From: Cyanoderma ruficeps
Taxonomy: Eukaryota > Chordata > Aves > Passeriformes > Timaliidae
Assembly: GCA_008694505.1 (NCBI GenBank)
Contig: VZDJ01000047.1
Location: forward strand, 1,435,927 to 1,499,926
DNA: 64,000 nucleotides
Direction of reading: 5' to 3'
In this document: positions 11,301 through 22,822 of the stretch, piece by piece
Layout: each line of letters begins with the position of its first letter
Position numbering within the stretch: position 1 is the stretch's first letter
The notes under the pieces: model-generated
The model's database searches: none
What the model saw: only the letters and a program-made list of their open reading frames with translations
Told to the model about the DNA's origin: nothing
Translations under genes and position numbers: made by a program

Positions 11301-14300
11301 TTTTGGCTTTTGCTTGGAAAATAAAATTGACCTATGCCAAGACAAAGAACCAAGTGCACAAGGAGACAGAGACTGGTGATTTTCTCTGGCTGTTCATTCC
11401 CCAGCACCCTGAGCCTCTTGTACCACATCAGCACTTCGGGATGACAAAGCAAAGGATTTTTCTCCTACCATTAAATTTCCCCCACGCACCACTTTCTGTA
11501 CAATAACAATTGCTTCCCTGGCACCTTAAAAGGCTCCTAAATAAATATCCAAGAAATAATATTATCTGTAATAGCCCCTTTTCATATGATTTCCCTAATT
11601 TGACTGATGGAAAAACAGAGAAAGACTAGAGCAGGAGCTGCATTTAAATTCTTGCTCGCTTGCTCCCACACCAGCCTTTTTCCCCAACTGCTTGTGGTGC
11701 TGCTTGTGTTACAGCTGGATTATACATGAGCAGGTTCCTTGGTTTCATCATACTTAAAATAGATGTAATCACTCTTGAAGTGCTGCTGAGTTGGATCTGG
11801 TCTTAAGTGTCATTGTATTTCCTAATTTCGGAGTTGGGGAATCTTTATGAAACTCCAATTAGTTTAGAGCCATATGTTTTACTCCAGAATTATCTCTGTA
11901 AGGTTGCACTGCCTTATCCCATTTTTAATCACTTTTTTTTTTCCTTGCAGCAGATATGGAAGGCAGTTCCTTAAGAAGTCGAGATAAGAGGCTTAGCTTG
12001 AATTTGGTGAGTACTCTGCACAAATGTAAAACACTGGCACATAAACTTCAGAGCGAATCACTTCACATCCTGATATTCAATCATTTCTCTCCTCTGTTCA
12101 GCAGAAGAGTTTAAAAAATTGAAAAAGTGCCTGGCTTTGGGCAACTTCTGTGTTGGCTGCCTTGTGGCCTCAGGCAGCCTTTGAGAGAAGAGGGAGGGAG
12201 AGGCCTCAACACTGAGCACCGTGTTATTAAATCAGATAGATGAAGTCTGTAATGGGAAAGGTAACCACCAGCCTCAAGAACTAAACTGCTGACCAAGAGC
12301 ACCAGAGCAAATTATTCCTTGAAAAAGTGGTCTAAAGAAGCCTATCACTTCATGGTCCTGAGGGATATCTCTTCTTTAGGACATTGGAAAATGTCTGCTC
12401 TCAAAGTGTCTCTGATTGAAGGCTCTGTCAGTCCACAGCTTCCTGCCCTGGCCTTTGACAGACACAGTTGTGAGCAGCAGCATCCCACATCACACAGCCA
12501 GCCTCCTGCCTGCTGCTGGATGTTGTCTTCTGGGGGAGATCCTTTGCTGGTGGTGGGCAACTTATATTTTTCTCCTTTTTGAAAGCTTGCAAGGATTGTA
12601 ATTGATCCCTCTCACCACTCAGCCAGCACTAACCTGCATGAAGTGATGTCCCAATGCTAATTCTCAGTGATCAGAAGTGAGTTGTAGGTCTGTGGCTGCT
12701 CTCTCAGTTTCCACATTTGCCAAAGTCTGGTTCGTCAGGTGTTCTCCTTTCAGACTTCTTTTTGTATTCAGGATCCTCCCTCATTTTATAGAATTAATGC
12801 TGTGAGAGGCAAGTGCAGCCTCCCTGAAGCTGGAGGATTTAAGCCATAAAGTCACCGAGTTTGGTGACTAGTTTCAGTTTGCTTCTGGTTTCCAGCGGTG
12901 ACTTGCAGAGCATGGACTGCTCGGAGTGCTCACCTGAACTGAACATTTGGTTTTTGTTGCTGCATCTTGTGCCTCTCTGGACAGCCCCAGCAGAACACCC
13001 GTGTCCTGGGCTCAGCTCAGGTGTGTCCCCAGCCCACAGCACCTCCTGGCTGTGCATTAATGGAGAGTTTCTGTCTCGCTTTGCCCTCAGCCGTGCCGGT
13101 TCTCCCCGCTGTGCTCGGCTGCGGACGGCGCGGAGGACAGCTATGTGCCCATGCGGCCCAGCACCTCTCCCTCCGACTGCTCCCCTGATGGATACATCCC
13201 CATGAGCCCCGCCTCAGCCACCTTCACCTTCCCCGTGGTCAGCACTGAAAAACTCACCAGCCCTCTGCCTGAGCTTCCCTCCGACGTGGAGCCCCCTCCA
13301 GTGAACCGGGACCTCAAGCCTCGGAGGAAGTGTAAGCCCAGACCTAAAGTGCAAAGCCTGGGGGGGTTCTGGTGGTGGGGATGTGGGTGAGCTCCTTTGG
13401 TAGTGTCCTTGGCATGTCTTAAAGCAATTCCCTCTCTGGAGGAGGGGTTGAAATGCTGTGTGAGTGAGTTACAGCCTGGGATGTGCTTACAGGGTGGTTT
13501 GTGAGTGGAGGAAGAGCTTTCACGGCTGCTGTTGCAGTCACAGCCCAGGTGGCTGCACAAGCACAGTGCCTGGCTTTTCCCTGTGGCTGCAAACAGCCAA
13601 AGTAGCCTGGGAGAGAGCAGATGAAATCCTGCCACTCTGAAGTACCTGTACTCCTGTCTCAGCAGCTCTCTGACCTGCCAGGAATGGGACATCCAAACAC
13701 TCAAGTATTTGAGTAGTTGAGTACTTGTGTTGGCTATTGGTTGAACCTCTGTTGGGTTAGTTAGCTGCCTTAGTTTAATTAGGGATTTTCTGCAGATGCT
13801 TTTGTTGATGGTAGCTTTCCACTCCTGGTTTTCATGGCATGTTTGAAATCTGGGTTGCACTTCCAGAGAATATACTGAAGACAAAATTCAGCTTTGAAGA
13901 GGAGAAATTGCCTAAACCTAGCCCATGGTAAAGCTCCTAGGGTTGCAGAGCCACAGGGTTACTCAGAAATTGGTTCAGGCAGTGCTGCAGTGAAGTGGGG
14001 ACAGACATTTGGACCATTGCCATGAAGAAAGGCAAACTCATATCCTTTCTTAAAAGGTTTTGAGAATGGTGGGCACATGTGCATTGAGTATTGACAGGAA
14101 TGATCCTGATCCCCATGTATAGGACATTTTTGTTTAGAACAGAATCCAAAACCTGCTGTAACCTGTGGGCTGAACCAACCTCTCCAAGGCAGCATATCCA
14201 CAGCATATTTGGGACAAGTGTATGTATCTTGTGCAGCATTTGGTCTCTTTATGCCCACTATATTTATTCTGTTATTTTAGGGTAACTGGGGGACTTTGCT

Positions 14301-17300
14301 TCCCAGCACTGACCTAAGAGGTCATTTGTTAGTGATTTGTTACTGATTTCTGTCTTGGTTATGCTCTGTGAAATACTCTGTTAGTTTCTTGCTGTTAATA
14401 CAAAACTGCATTTTTCTAAGCAGTCTGCACTTTTCATTGAGAACAGTTCCTTTTGTGTTTACCTGCAGCACGACCCCCTCCTCTGGACCTGAGGAACCTC
14501 TCCACAATCCGGGAGCATGCTGCTGTGACCAGGATGTGGACTGTGCCTTAGTAAGTCAACCAGAAACCTGCAATTCCAATCCTCTGAGCATCAGCGTGAA
14601 GCAAGAGTTTAAAATAACTTATCCCATCCCGCAAGAAAGATTCCTGGCAAAGTCCACACAAACAAAAGGTTCCCCAAGGTTCCTTTCAGCATCCCCCAGG
14701 TTTTTGCTGTCTCCAAAAAGCAGAGCTCACAATGGGCTGCTCCAGAGTATTCAGCATCATGATTTGAAGGTTCCTTTTAAACAGCCTGGAGCTGCTCTGC
14801 ACTCTGCTGTGGCTGCTGTGAGGGCTAAAAGCTTGGCTTGCCTAAACTGTGATGGAGCCATTTTTGCTCCTGAAAATTAATATAGCAAAGGAGACCCAGA
14901 TCATACAAAGATCTGCCTGAAGTATAGACTGGGTGTAGAATTCTGCACTGCCACAAAGCAATCCAGGCTTGAATTTTTGGTGTGGCCTTTTGGCACTAGA
15001 AATCAGTTGTTGGTAAAACAAATGCTTTTGATCCCAAAGGCCAGGTAGTATGAGCTAGATGATGCTTTTGGGTTCCCAGGGCAGCAGAAGACTCACCTTC
15101 AGGGAACTTGTGAGCAGGAGAGGACTTCAGCCTGCTGGCTGGGGGGGTCTTGGCACACAAAAAAAAAAAAGGAGCTATGCTGAAGTGTGCGTGCAAAAGC
15201 CAGAAATTCCCATCAGCTCCTCTGCACACCCCGGGCACTCCAGGAAATGTGAGGTTTTGCTGGCATGAGTGCCAGACAGGGCATTTCCACTCCCCCATTT
15301 CAGGCTGTCAGGTAAAGGGCAAAAGAGACACAAGGTGAGCAGTTTCTCAGCTGCAGAGCCCTCTCTCACATGCACTCCAAGGCTGGTAAAGCCCCTTGGT
15401 GCTGCCTGTTAGGGAAAGGCACTAGCCTGCCTCCCCAGCACCCCTGCCAGAGCACTTGGGTTAATCAGTGCTGGCACAGGGCAGAGTCCTGAGGGACAAT
15501 GGGCTCAGGGTGAGTTTGCATGTTTTACACTAACCAAAATAAAAAAAGTTATGCCCAAAACTAATACAGCAAAAGGGATTGTGCTGTCCATGCTGCACAG
15601 AGAGGCCACCTAATTTCCTATTAACCAAGCCCATTGTGCTTGCCTGTGGTAATTTATCCACCGTGCACCTCTGAGGGTTGTTGTGTTCATGGGATGGATT
15701 TCCTTGTGCAGGGGCTGAGTCACAGCCACCTCCACAGCACGGGTGGCAGGTGTTGACACTGTGCAAAGCCAGACCAAGCTCCTCTGCATGTGCCTCCAGC
15801 AGCTGATAAATTCACATCAGGCTCCAAAATGTGGATACCTGCCCCCATTATTACCCAAATGAATGATGGCTCTGTGCCCCTTGGTACAGAATTGCTTCAA
15901 TGTTTTACGCTTTCTGTTGTACCAGATAGAAAACTTTCATAAATCCCAGAGGAAAAATATCAACAAAATCAGTCAGCAATATAGCACACTATTTCTAGAG
16001 CTAAGGAGTGGCTTTGGACATCCTCCCCATAAAGGCCACAGGCTTAGTGTGATTTTATTCACCATATGGACTGTTTGAGGCTTTGGCTTCATTTCAGTGC
16101 ATCTGTAAGATGCTTCTTTAACCTCTCCTGTGTTTTCCTTCATAGCAATCGAATGAGCTTTATCTCACCAGAAAGAGACGGTATTAATTCAGCAAGAATA
16201 TTTGCCAATTCAGTTTCCGGGGAAGAGGAAGAAAGTTACATTCATATGGTAATGTCATTTTCACACAGCCATCCTTTGCTTTATCCTGCTCTGTCACATT
16301 GATGGAGAATGCAGAAGTTTGTTTTCTAAGGGGAAAAAAAAAGTTGAGGAGGTTTGTCCTTTGCCTTCTGGTTTGTTTTTTCTTTTTTCAAATGGTGAGA
16401 TGGTTTTAAAGCAAAGACACTGGGCCCAATTTACAGAGAGATAAGGGAAGCCCTTTTCCTGCTCTGCAGGACTCAGCTGTTCGCCCACGAATGTTGCTGA
16501 GCAGTTCCAAGAGATCACAGGGATCAGCCATATTTACATGAGAACTCACTAAGACAAAGGAAAATTAAATCTTTTCACCTTTTAAAAAGTGTGCCTTGCA
16601 AAATCTCCTAGGAAATAACAGCAAGCCGTTAGTGCACTTCCTAGAGAAACACACCAAATATTGTGCAGGAACAGAACTCCCATTAAAGTCTCATTGCTTC
16701 TGCTTTGGCTGGTGGCACTAACCCCACTTCCCATGGCATGAAAGAAGAACATCTGGCTTTGTGGCTTCCTTTTTTTTCATTTACTCTTTAGCCATATCTC
16801 GCAAAAGATCAGAATCTTGTTTTACTTCGAATTTTACGTGGAAATGGATCTCAAATCCATTCATCTGAGTCAGTGTCTACAGGTCTGCTCCACAGCCAAA
16901 GCCCAATACCAATAGCTGTGAAAATATATTGCAAAACTGACCACAGCCTCCATTTGAACCATAGTTTCAAATTTTAACCCACATGTTTACCAGACTGAAA
17001 TCTGCTTGAGAGGGCAGTTCCAGTTGTAACCAGTCCCCATTTGATTTTTCTAGTCTAGGAAAAGCCTGTCATACATTTGTGGTTTTCTGTGATTTTATGA
17101 GAATAATTTTCAGTTTCTAGATTTGAACTGAATCTTCACAATTTCTTAAAATTCATTCAATGAGGATGTTTAAGTGAGCACCCCCTGAAAATCTGAGGGC
17201 TTGGCTTGAGAAGCTGGGCACAAGTCCTTGTTGATAAAATTGAGTGTAAATCATCCTGTTTTGTTCGTTTCGCCAGAATTATCAAAAGAAAAAGAGACTC

Positions 17301-18724
17301 ACGGTTTCCTTATTCACAGTTATCAATGTTATTTGGTTAGTGACCAAATGCCCCCTTGGCAGAGAAAATTATGTGAGCCTTGACTGTTCTCATTCCCACT
17401 CTGCCAGGCAAATCTCCCAACTCACACTGTGATCCTGTTTCCTTCCAGGATCATGTTTTTAGAGCATTAAAAGTTTTTCTTCTTTCCTGACAGGAACACA
17501 GACAGGCCACATCTCCATACAGTGGTGCTTTCCCATGGACAAGGAAATCTAACCTTGATTACTTAGCACTGGATTTTAACTCTGCTTCCCCATCCCCTGT
17601 GCAGAAGGTACGAGCCACCTGAAAAACCCCACAGCCTCCTGTCCTTTGGTCTGCTGGGAGGAAATCTAGGCCCAGGGTCATACTGTGCTAGGTGCCCCAA
17701 GTGCCATGGTGAGGGCAGTGGGGTTTCCAGCTGACTGTATTTGTGTCAGGCTCAAGATTGATGTGATAAAAGCATGGTGGGGGCGCTGACAAGGTGTCCT
17801 TAGTGACACTCACAGGGATGCTGCTAACACAAGCTCAGGGGGGTGAGACTGCACTGGGAAATGCAGCCATGAGGGCTGCTGGCCAAGTGGGTTGATGCTT
17901 GCAGGATCTCTGCATGCTCCTTCATTTTTATCAAGTTTCCATGAAGCCTTTCCTGCCAGTTTTCCCCCAAATCGCTTTGCAGTAACAAGTTTTCAGCCCG
18001 TGATAAATTCACGGGGGTAAAACTGTACCATCTCTTACAATCTGGCAAAACGTGCATCTTGATTCTTGCATCACCAAAACCATCTCAGTTTTCTTTGCAA
18101 TGCTAAGAAAAGACATTCCTTGTTCCAAAGAACTTCTAACCTGCCCGGGTGGTGGGTAGGTACCACTGCAAAGCAATGAACTGTTGTCACTTTGGATCAT
18201 TTTATGTCCTGTGTACCATTTTCCCCATCAGCCAATACTCCCAGATACAAGACTCAAGGCTCTGAAGCTTTGGTATTTAAGCCCTCCCTGTGTCTAAAAT
18301 CAGTTTATATTTTAGATCAGGCTCACTCAGATGAGGAGAGAATGATTATCTGCATGGAAATGGCCAGTACAGCACGTTTCCCTGGCGTGCTGTGCTGGGC
18401 TGTGACAGGGTGACAGATGGATAATTACAGCTAAAGCAGGCTGTAAAGCAACGCTTTTGTCAGCTGATGTCACTGTGGGCTTCAAGGTGAAGGGAAGCAA
18501 TCAAGGAAGGAGGGAAAGGGAAAACAGAAAATCAAGCTTAAGTTTCACTAGCACCCCTTTTCAACCTGAAAATTAAAACACTGTTTTTTTTCCTCTCTGT
18601 CCCATAGAAACCTTTTCTGTCTGAGGAACAGAGAGTGGACTATGTCCAGGTAGACGAACAGAAGACTCAAGCTTTACAGAACACTAAGCAGGAATGGACA
18701 GATGAAAGACAATCAAAAGTGTAA
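2061..18724 (+). CDS. GAB3: GAB3, GRB2-associated binding protein 3 (5' partial: exon 1 outside window)
   Basis: GAB3 is a cytoplasmic docking protein phosphorylated downstream of receptor tyrosine and cytokine receptors; the family recruits GRB2, p85 PI3K and SHP2 to PIP3-rich membrane. Nine exons join in frame: 2061-2364, 7880-8096, 8984-9462, 11951-12006, 13091-13331, 14469-14550, 16146-16248, 17494-17607, 18608-18724 (1713 nt, 570 codons plus stop). In visible numbering: PH domain from AWRKRWFVLRRGRMSG to about residue 95; GRB2 SH3 ligand PPPRPPKP at 279-286; YVPM at 370 and YIPM at 387 (p85 SH2 sites); a second, RxxK-type GRB2 site PPPVNRDLKP at 420-429; YIHM at 491; SHP2-type LDYLALDF at 515-522 and VDYVQV at 542-547; C-terminus ERQSKV. 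RRGRMSGNPDVLEYYRN and the LEDG linker fit GAB3 rather than GAB1 or GAB2 as I recall them. The missing first exon should add about 24 residues, giving a length close to mammalian GAB3. No frameshift or internal stop. Confidence 0.96.
2365..5238 (+). other. GAB3 intron 2, first part
   Basis: Non-coding. A tandem duplication of about 37 bases (TGGAAATACTCACTGxCTGC...) sits at 2565-2601 and 2627-2663. The stretch near 4380-4620 is AT-richer and repeat-free, so it is a candidate for conserved non-coding DNA, not testable here. Nothing else recognised. Confidence 0.5.
2565..2663 (+). repeat. Two-copy tandem duplication, 62-base period
   Basis: TGGAAATACTCACTG..TGC.TGGTCTC.CTTTGATG occurs twice, at 2565 and 2627, with four differences. 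Confidence 0.7.
5239..5713 (-). mobile_element. Solo LTR copy B, same family and orientation as copy A
   Basis: Aligns to 1156-1636 from ATGCCTTGGGAAGGCTG to GGCACAGT. Differences include loss of an AATAAAA insertion near 5650. Minus-strand AATAAA in the same place. Its flanks are unrelated to copy A's, so it is an independent insertion rather than part of a larger duplication. Confidence 0.7.
5714..7104 (+). other. GAB3 intron 2, middle part
   Basis: Non-coding. A short repeat (TTATTCCTTCTGCT about 2.5 times) is at 6181-6220. No exon, RNA gene or full mobile element seen. Confidence 0.45.
7105..7440 (-). mobile_element. CR1 LINE 3' fragment, reverse orientation
   Basis: Begins like the reverse complement of the CR1 end (AGAATCATAAACCACCCTCA, TTGAAAAGACCTGCAGGGATCATC) and continues through CCAGCCAAGCTCCTGGCC to the CR1 body. 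Diverged, hence old. The CR1 tail points left. Confidence 0.7.
7880..8096 (+). CDS. GAB3: GAB3 exon 3: linker after the PH domain
   Basis: Acceptor CCATTGCAG, donor GTGAGT; phase 1 in, phase 2 out. It encodes SVESLSHTTSS, a Ser/Ala-rich stretch with a run of alanines, then the GAB3-typical SESESVFLPDYLFLSNCES. The alanine run and Pro/Ser content vary relative to the mammalian protein as I recall it. Confidence 0.94.
8097..8983 (+). other. GAB3 intron 3 with AT-rich low complexity and a 2-base gap
   Basis: 8155-8275 is built of TTTA and ATTT units and contains two ambiguous bases at 8198-8199, probably an assembly or sequencing problem in the simple repeat, so its length is unreliable. The rest, notably 8430-8620, is AT-rich unique DNA. 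Confidence 0.7.
8984..9462 (+). CDS. GAB3: GAB3 exon 4: large central exon with the GRB2 SH3 motif
   Basis: Acceptor CTCCTTGCAG, donor GTGGGT; phase 2 in, phase 1 out. It starts CDSWSNSDRSLEQ and carries DDVFVDSLQ, a Ser-rich block, NTPPPRPPKP and TLVPRRISLSSLDNVRNWK. The last block has the RRISLS context typical of basophilic-kinase and 14-3-3 sites in GAB proteins; that role is family knowledge, not shown here. Confidence 0.95.
9463..11950 (+). other. GAB3 intron 4
   Basis: Non-coding, moderately AT-rich toward the 3' side, with a long T tract ahead of the exon 5 acceptor (about 11932-11945). No mobile element recognised. Confidence 0.5.
11951..12006 (+). CDS. GAB3: GAB3 exon 5 (56 nt)
   Basis: Acceptor TTCCTTGCAG after a long T tract, donor GTGAGT; phase 1 in, phase 0 out. 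It encodes ADMEGSSLRSRDKRLSLNL, matching the short GAB3 segment between the SH3 motif and the YxxM region. A second AG three bases downstream (CAG|CAG) could give a one-codon-shorter NAGNAG isoform. Confidence 0.92.
12007..13090 (+). other. GAB3 intron 5
   Basis: Non-coding, 1084 bases. No repeat, RNA gene or additional exon recognised. Confidence 0.5.
13091..13331 (+). CDS. GAB3: GAB3 exon 6: YVPM and YIPM sites, second GRB2 motif
   Basis: Acceptor TTGCCCTCAG, donor GTAAGC; phase 0 in, phase 1 out. It contains DSYVPM, GYIPMSP (both YxxM, p85 SH2 ligands in the family) and EPPPVNRDLKPRRK, the atypical RxxK ligand of the GRB2 C-terminal SH3. Confidence 0.96.
13332..14468 (+). other. GAB3 intron 6
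   Basis: Non-coding. A small imperfect palindrome lies near 13699-13725 (CAAGTATTTGAG...GAGTACTTG). The long minus-strand frame over exon 6 and this intron is chance. Confidence 0.5.
14469..14550 (+). CDS. GAB3: GAB3 exon 7 (82 nt)
   Basis: Acceptor TTACCTGCAG, donor GTAAGT; phase 1 in, phase 2 out. It encodes RPPPLDLRNLSTIREHA then VTRMWTVP, the conserved PPPLDLRN block of GAB2 and GAB3. Reading into the intron would meet TAG at once. Confidence 0.94.
14551..16145 (+). other. GAB3 intron 7
   Basis: Non-coding. An open frame runs 14551-14877 continuous with the exon region, but in a frame other than GAB3's and without similarity I recognise. A-run at 15160-15171. Confidence 0.5.
16146..16248 (+). 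CDS. GAB3: GAB3 exon 8: third YxxM site
   Basis: Acceptor TTCCTTCATAG, donor GTAATG; phase 2 in, phase 0 out. It encodes MSFISPERDGINSARIF and ends EEESYIHM. The ISPERxGINSARxFAN block is diagnostic for GAB3 among GAB proteins. Confidence 0.95.
16249..18607 (+). other. GAB3 introns 8 and 9 around exon 9
   Basis: 16249-17493 and 17608-18607 are non-coding. 16540-17480 is AT-rich with no recognised repeat. No further exon needed: phases are 0-0 on each side. Confidence 0.5.
17494..17607 (+). CDS. GAB3: GAB3 exon 9: first SHP2-type tyrosine
   Basis: Acceptor CCTGACAG, donor GTACGA; phase 0 on both sides. It encodes EHRQATSPYSGAFPWTRK followed by NLDYLALDFNSASPSP. Tyr in DYLALDF corresponds to a tyrosine bound by SHP2 SH2 domains in GAB1 and GAB2. 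Confidence 0.95.
18608..18724 (+). CDS. GAB3: GAB3 exon 10: C-terminus and stop
   Basis: Acceptor TCCCATAG after a T tract. It encodes FLSEEQRVDYVQVDEQKTQ, then the family tail QEWTDERQSKV and TAA at 18722-18724. VDYVQV is the second SHP2-type site. Confidence 0.96.
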   Translation, partial: KPFLSEEQRVDYVQVDEQKTQALQNTKQEWTDERQSKV

Positions 18725-19197
18725 AGAAGATTTGGGATCTGGAGGGGGTTTTTTTTTGCACTGGAACCACGATGTTAACGAAGCAGCTATCACAATAGAG
18801 CTCAGAGGAGGAGAGAGCTGTAAGATGCTTACAGTCCATGGAGGCATTTTTTACTGGAAACCTCTGATTTGAGCTGGAAAAAGGATGTTGTGTGAATGAG
18901 TGGTTCACTGATGACTGAAGTAATGCATTAGCCTTTTTCCTGCCCTTACCAGTTATGCTACATGGTACCATTTCCTGGCATGATTCTGCAACGAGTCATA
19001 CACTTAACATTAACAAATCCACTACAAGTCGTATTAATCTAGTTCGTCCTGCCTTCTCCTTCTGTTGCATAATTCCTAGTTGCTAAAGCTATTTTTTGAT
19101 ATTCCTACAAATGCTGCAGGTGCTCAGAGTGCTTTTGTGGCAGCAGGCACCTGACAGCTTTTGGTGACTAATCAACTAAGGGCTAAAATACGGAAAC

Positions 19198-19203
19198 AAT
19201 AAA
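19198..19203 (+). terminator. GAB3: Proximal poly(A) signal AATAAA for GAB3
   Basis: ACAATAAAAAG about 475 bases after the stop, the first canonical signal downstream of the coding region. Use is inferred. Confidence 0.45.
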
Positions 19204-19995
19204 AAGAACTTTTTGAATATATAGTGCTTAAGCAAAGAGAATTTTGAAAAATATTTTTCTCCCCCCGGGTTTAAACATTCTGGCTGTGAGCTGATGGTGT
19301 CAGAACTCAAAACAGGACTACGTACCCATGCAACTGGAATGCATGGTCTTTGACCCTCTGGATGAAGGTCGTGCTGTTCAGCTTCTTCCCTCCATTGTGG
19401 CTCGTACTTGTCACTTTTCTGTCTGATTCCTACTGATGTTTTCTCCCCTGTCTTGAGAAGTGTCTTTGGCACAGCACAGCGGCTCCTCTGGTAGGAGGCT
19501 GCAGCCACACAGCTCTTGGCTGGCCAGAAAAACAGAAAGGGAAGCTGTGAGCCTGTTTCTGCAAGCCTCGGGAGAGCTGGCAAAGGATCAAGACCGCTTT
19601 CATCTGCAGGGCAGGAGAAATGCCATTGGAATTGCTGGTAGCAGTCGTCAGGCCGATTGTTTCACTAGACCCACCCCAAAATAAAAAAGCATTAGGAAGT
19701 GCAGCGTGCCCTGAGCCTGCCAGAACAGGACAACAATGTGCTCACACAGCGTGGGGACCTCTGGGCTCAGGAAGCTCATCTACCTTGGGACTTGTTACCG
19801 GCACTATCTCAGGATAACATGTGTGTACAGTTTATAAAATATTTCACTTGAAACGCTTGGCTGCCGTCTTTATTTTACAGAGCCAGACTGGTGGGAGCAG
19901 GCAGTGATGCCGAGTGACCCACACTGGATTTGGGCTCACAGGCTTTGCTCCTGTAGATGAGTCCCAGTAGCCATAAGAGGTCTGATCCCATCAAC

Positions 19996-20016
19996 ACAGA
20001 CAGACAGACAGACAGA
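19996..20016 (+). repeat. (CAGA)n microsatellite
   Basis: ACAGACAGACAGACAGACAG, about five units of four bases. Confidence 0.9.
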
Positions 20017-22822
20017 TTTCTCCTCTGGCAGTGCCAACTCTCTGGCCTCCCTTCCTGTGCCTGTTGTTACCACCTTGCATTGCTGTAACCCATCCTAAAA
20101 ATTCTGATCTACCAACAGAGGTCAGAGAAATGTCACTGCAGAAACCATTTCAAGGCCTTTCAAGGCTCCTCCCTACAGCCCGTGTGCTCCCATCGTTCTG
20201 GCACCCTGGGAGGGGGAGAGGCAGCAGAGCTAACAGAAACACAGTTTTCCTCCTACCTCAAGAGAGTTGAAGGGCTTGCAAGTCTCAGTGGTTTTGTAGC
20301 CCAGCCCCTGGGGATCTCGGGTGACCAGGATCTCACTGGGTTACCCTGCAAGAACGAGGTTCACCGGCACCTTCACTGACTGGGGCAAACTGGGCACGAA
20401 GTGTCCCGGACCAGAGCTGCTTGGAAAACCTGGGTTAGTCCTGCACGTTGCTGCCCTGCTGTTCCCTCCTGCTCTGCTTCTCCCCCTTCGCAACAAAGCT
20501 CTCAAATGAAAGTTGATGGCCATAAAAATATTGAAAATAATTACGACTTTTCCACGTATGCTTTGTCTGATGTGAAATTTAGTTTGTTGAAACTCGGCTG
20601 CTCTGCCCTCCAACTGATTGAGCAGAGCTGTGAGCGCCCATGGGAGTGATCCTGTGACAGGGGCAGGGCGTTTGGGGAGGAGGCAGAGGAGATCTGGACT
20701 TGTACAGAGGTGTCAGAGAGAGGGAAGCATGGAAGGGCCGTGAGACCTTTGCCTTTCTGCTCAGAAGAATTGCCTTTCTTTCCAAGTGTGCAAATAGCAG
20801 AACGATATGTTGTAACACAGGTGTTATTCTGTGTTGCTGAAAGCTCTTGGTATGCTCTGATGTACTGAAAGGGTTGAAAGACCAGCTAAAAAGTGTTTTA
20901 AATTACAGACAACCTCCACAAAGGGTGAGTGAAGTTATGTTCTGCTGCTGCAGATCCCGGATTGCAGATCAGAGCCACACACAGATCAGCTCGTGTTTGA
21001 CTGCAGTGTTTCCTTTCACACTGTCAGAAAATCCTCTGAAGTGGAAAAAACACCAAGTTATCGGAGGCAACTGACTCGCTTGTTGTTCTGGTTTATTGTA
21101 GAAATATTTAAATTTCAACAAACCTGGTTAACGGATCATTCAGGAGTTTAAAGGAGAAAAGGATTTTTACTGCCCTAAAAGGACATAAGCATTTAGCTTG
21201 ACTGGGACTGTCCTCAGATCAGAATGGCCCCTTTCAACTTCCCGTGTCCCCTGCTTGCCCTCACAACACTCTTATCTTGATCAAATGCTGCTGCTGGTTT
21301 CTAACTTTCACTTTTAACTAAGAGCTAAGTTTGAGGGTTTAATGCAATTTTTCATGCAACCTCTGTTTCCACCTGCTGCTCCAGGGCCCGTGACATACAT
21401 TCTCCTGCAAGTACAACACATGAAACAGGAGCAATTAAAAAAATACTGGGGAAAAAAACAATTAAAAGCAGACCAGTCTTTCTCAGTCCTTTTTTTCTTT
21501 TGTTTTGGTCAAATTCCACAATACTTGAAAGAGGGTAAAGAGGAGGAGGATGGTGGGAGGAAGGCCAAATCTGCTGTGGCCACCTCACCACTGAGGATTT
21601 GGGTGTGAAGGGAGCTGCAGCAACCATGACTGACAAACCTGTGGGCCAGAACCCATCCAGCCAGCTGGTGGGAGTGGAGGAGTGTTACAGAGCAAAAAGG
21701 AGTTACTGTTCAGTTGTCTGTTCTCAAATCCTAATCCTTTGGCCAAGGAGGAGAGAAAACCTGAAAACTGAGTCAGGTTTTCTGAAAATACAGCCCAGAC
21801 CAGAACCCTTGGTTAGTGCTGGCTCTGGGGCCAGCCAGGCACACTCCTGATGGTGTCCTCTCTTTGTCATGGGTTATTTGCAGGTATTTTCTTCAAAAGT
21901 GTGGTGAGAGCTGATGCAGAGAGAGGCTCTTCACCTAAAAGAGCACAGAGTGGCCACTGGTCCCTTGGCAAAGTGCTGAGGGAGTTGGCATTGCCCGGCC
22001 CAGGTGTTGTAGTGCCTTCTCCAGCACTGCTGGGGCCTCTCCCTCGAAAATGGGGAGAGTGCTAAATGAGCACATTAATTGGAAATGTCACCCTGGATGA
22101 GGCTTGGTTGCAGGATGAGGTGGAAAACAACCAAGCTCAGTGGTTTGAGTGCTGTGGTTATTGTTGGGGCCATCAGCTGGATGTGTTTAATATGGCCTTA
22201 CTCTGTCCTTCAGTGACCCCACATCTGACCAAGGCCTAGCAGGTCCACAGCTCATTTGCTTTTTGGACTAAACTGCATTTTAATTTATGACAGGAGGCAG
22301 CATTAATTTCCTTACTGGCAGAAATGGAGACTTGAGCTGAGAAATGCCAGCAGCCACGTCAGTGGAGCGAGGTGTTTCCAGCCAGCTCACTCTGCCAGTG
22401 GTAGCACCTGCTTTCTTCATTGTCACTAACTCCATCCTAGATGTAGATTTTGGAGTTGCATTCAGCTGCAGGGATTCAGAAGTTCAGTAACTCAAAGACC
22501 ATCAGATGCTGTGATGAGAATGAAGCACAGGGCAATGCCTTCCCTTTGTCCCCCCTGTTCCGCAAAACTCGCTCAGGTTTTAAAAAAAAAATAAAAGCCA
22601 CCAAAATAGCAGACATTTGCCATGTCAAAGCCAGGATATTTTTTTTGTTTTCAAATAAAAATAAACTTGTGCAAATTAAGCATTATGCTTTTTTTTTGTA
22701 TTTGTAAATCTGTGGGAAAGCATTAAACAGTCATCTCTGTTACGAAGGGACAAGTCGTTGCTGGAGGGAAGGGGCTCACCTTCCTCATGTTTCATTGTAA
22801 TGTTTGGTGTATATATTTGCAC

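Noticed and set aside
13141..13884. Minus-strand frame of 247 codons
   Set aside because: Antisense shadow of GAB3 exon 6 plus intron; no recognisable domain.
14368..14880. Plus-strand frame of 170 codons over GAB3 exon 7 and the following intron
   Set aside because: It runs in a different frame from GAB3 across the exon, and the intronic part shows no similarity I know.
2061..18724. Identification as GAB1 or GAB2
   Set aside because: PH-domain start, ISPERxGINSAR block and C-terminal ERQSKV fit GAB3; GAB1 and GAB2 have different linkers and tails.
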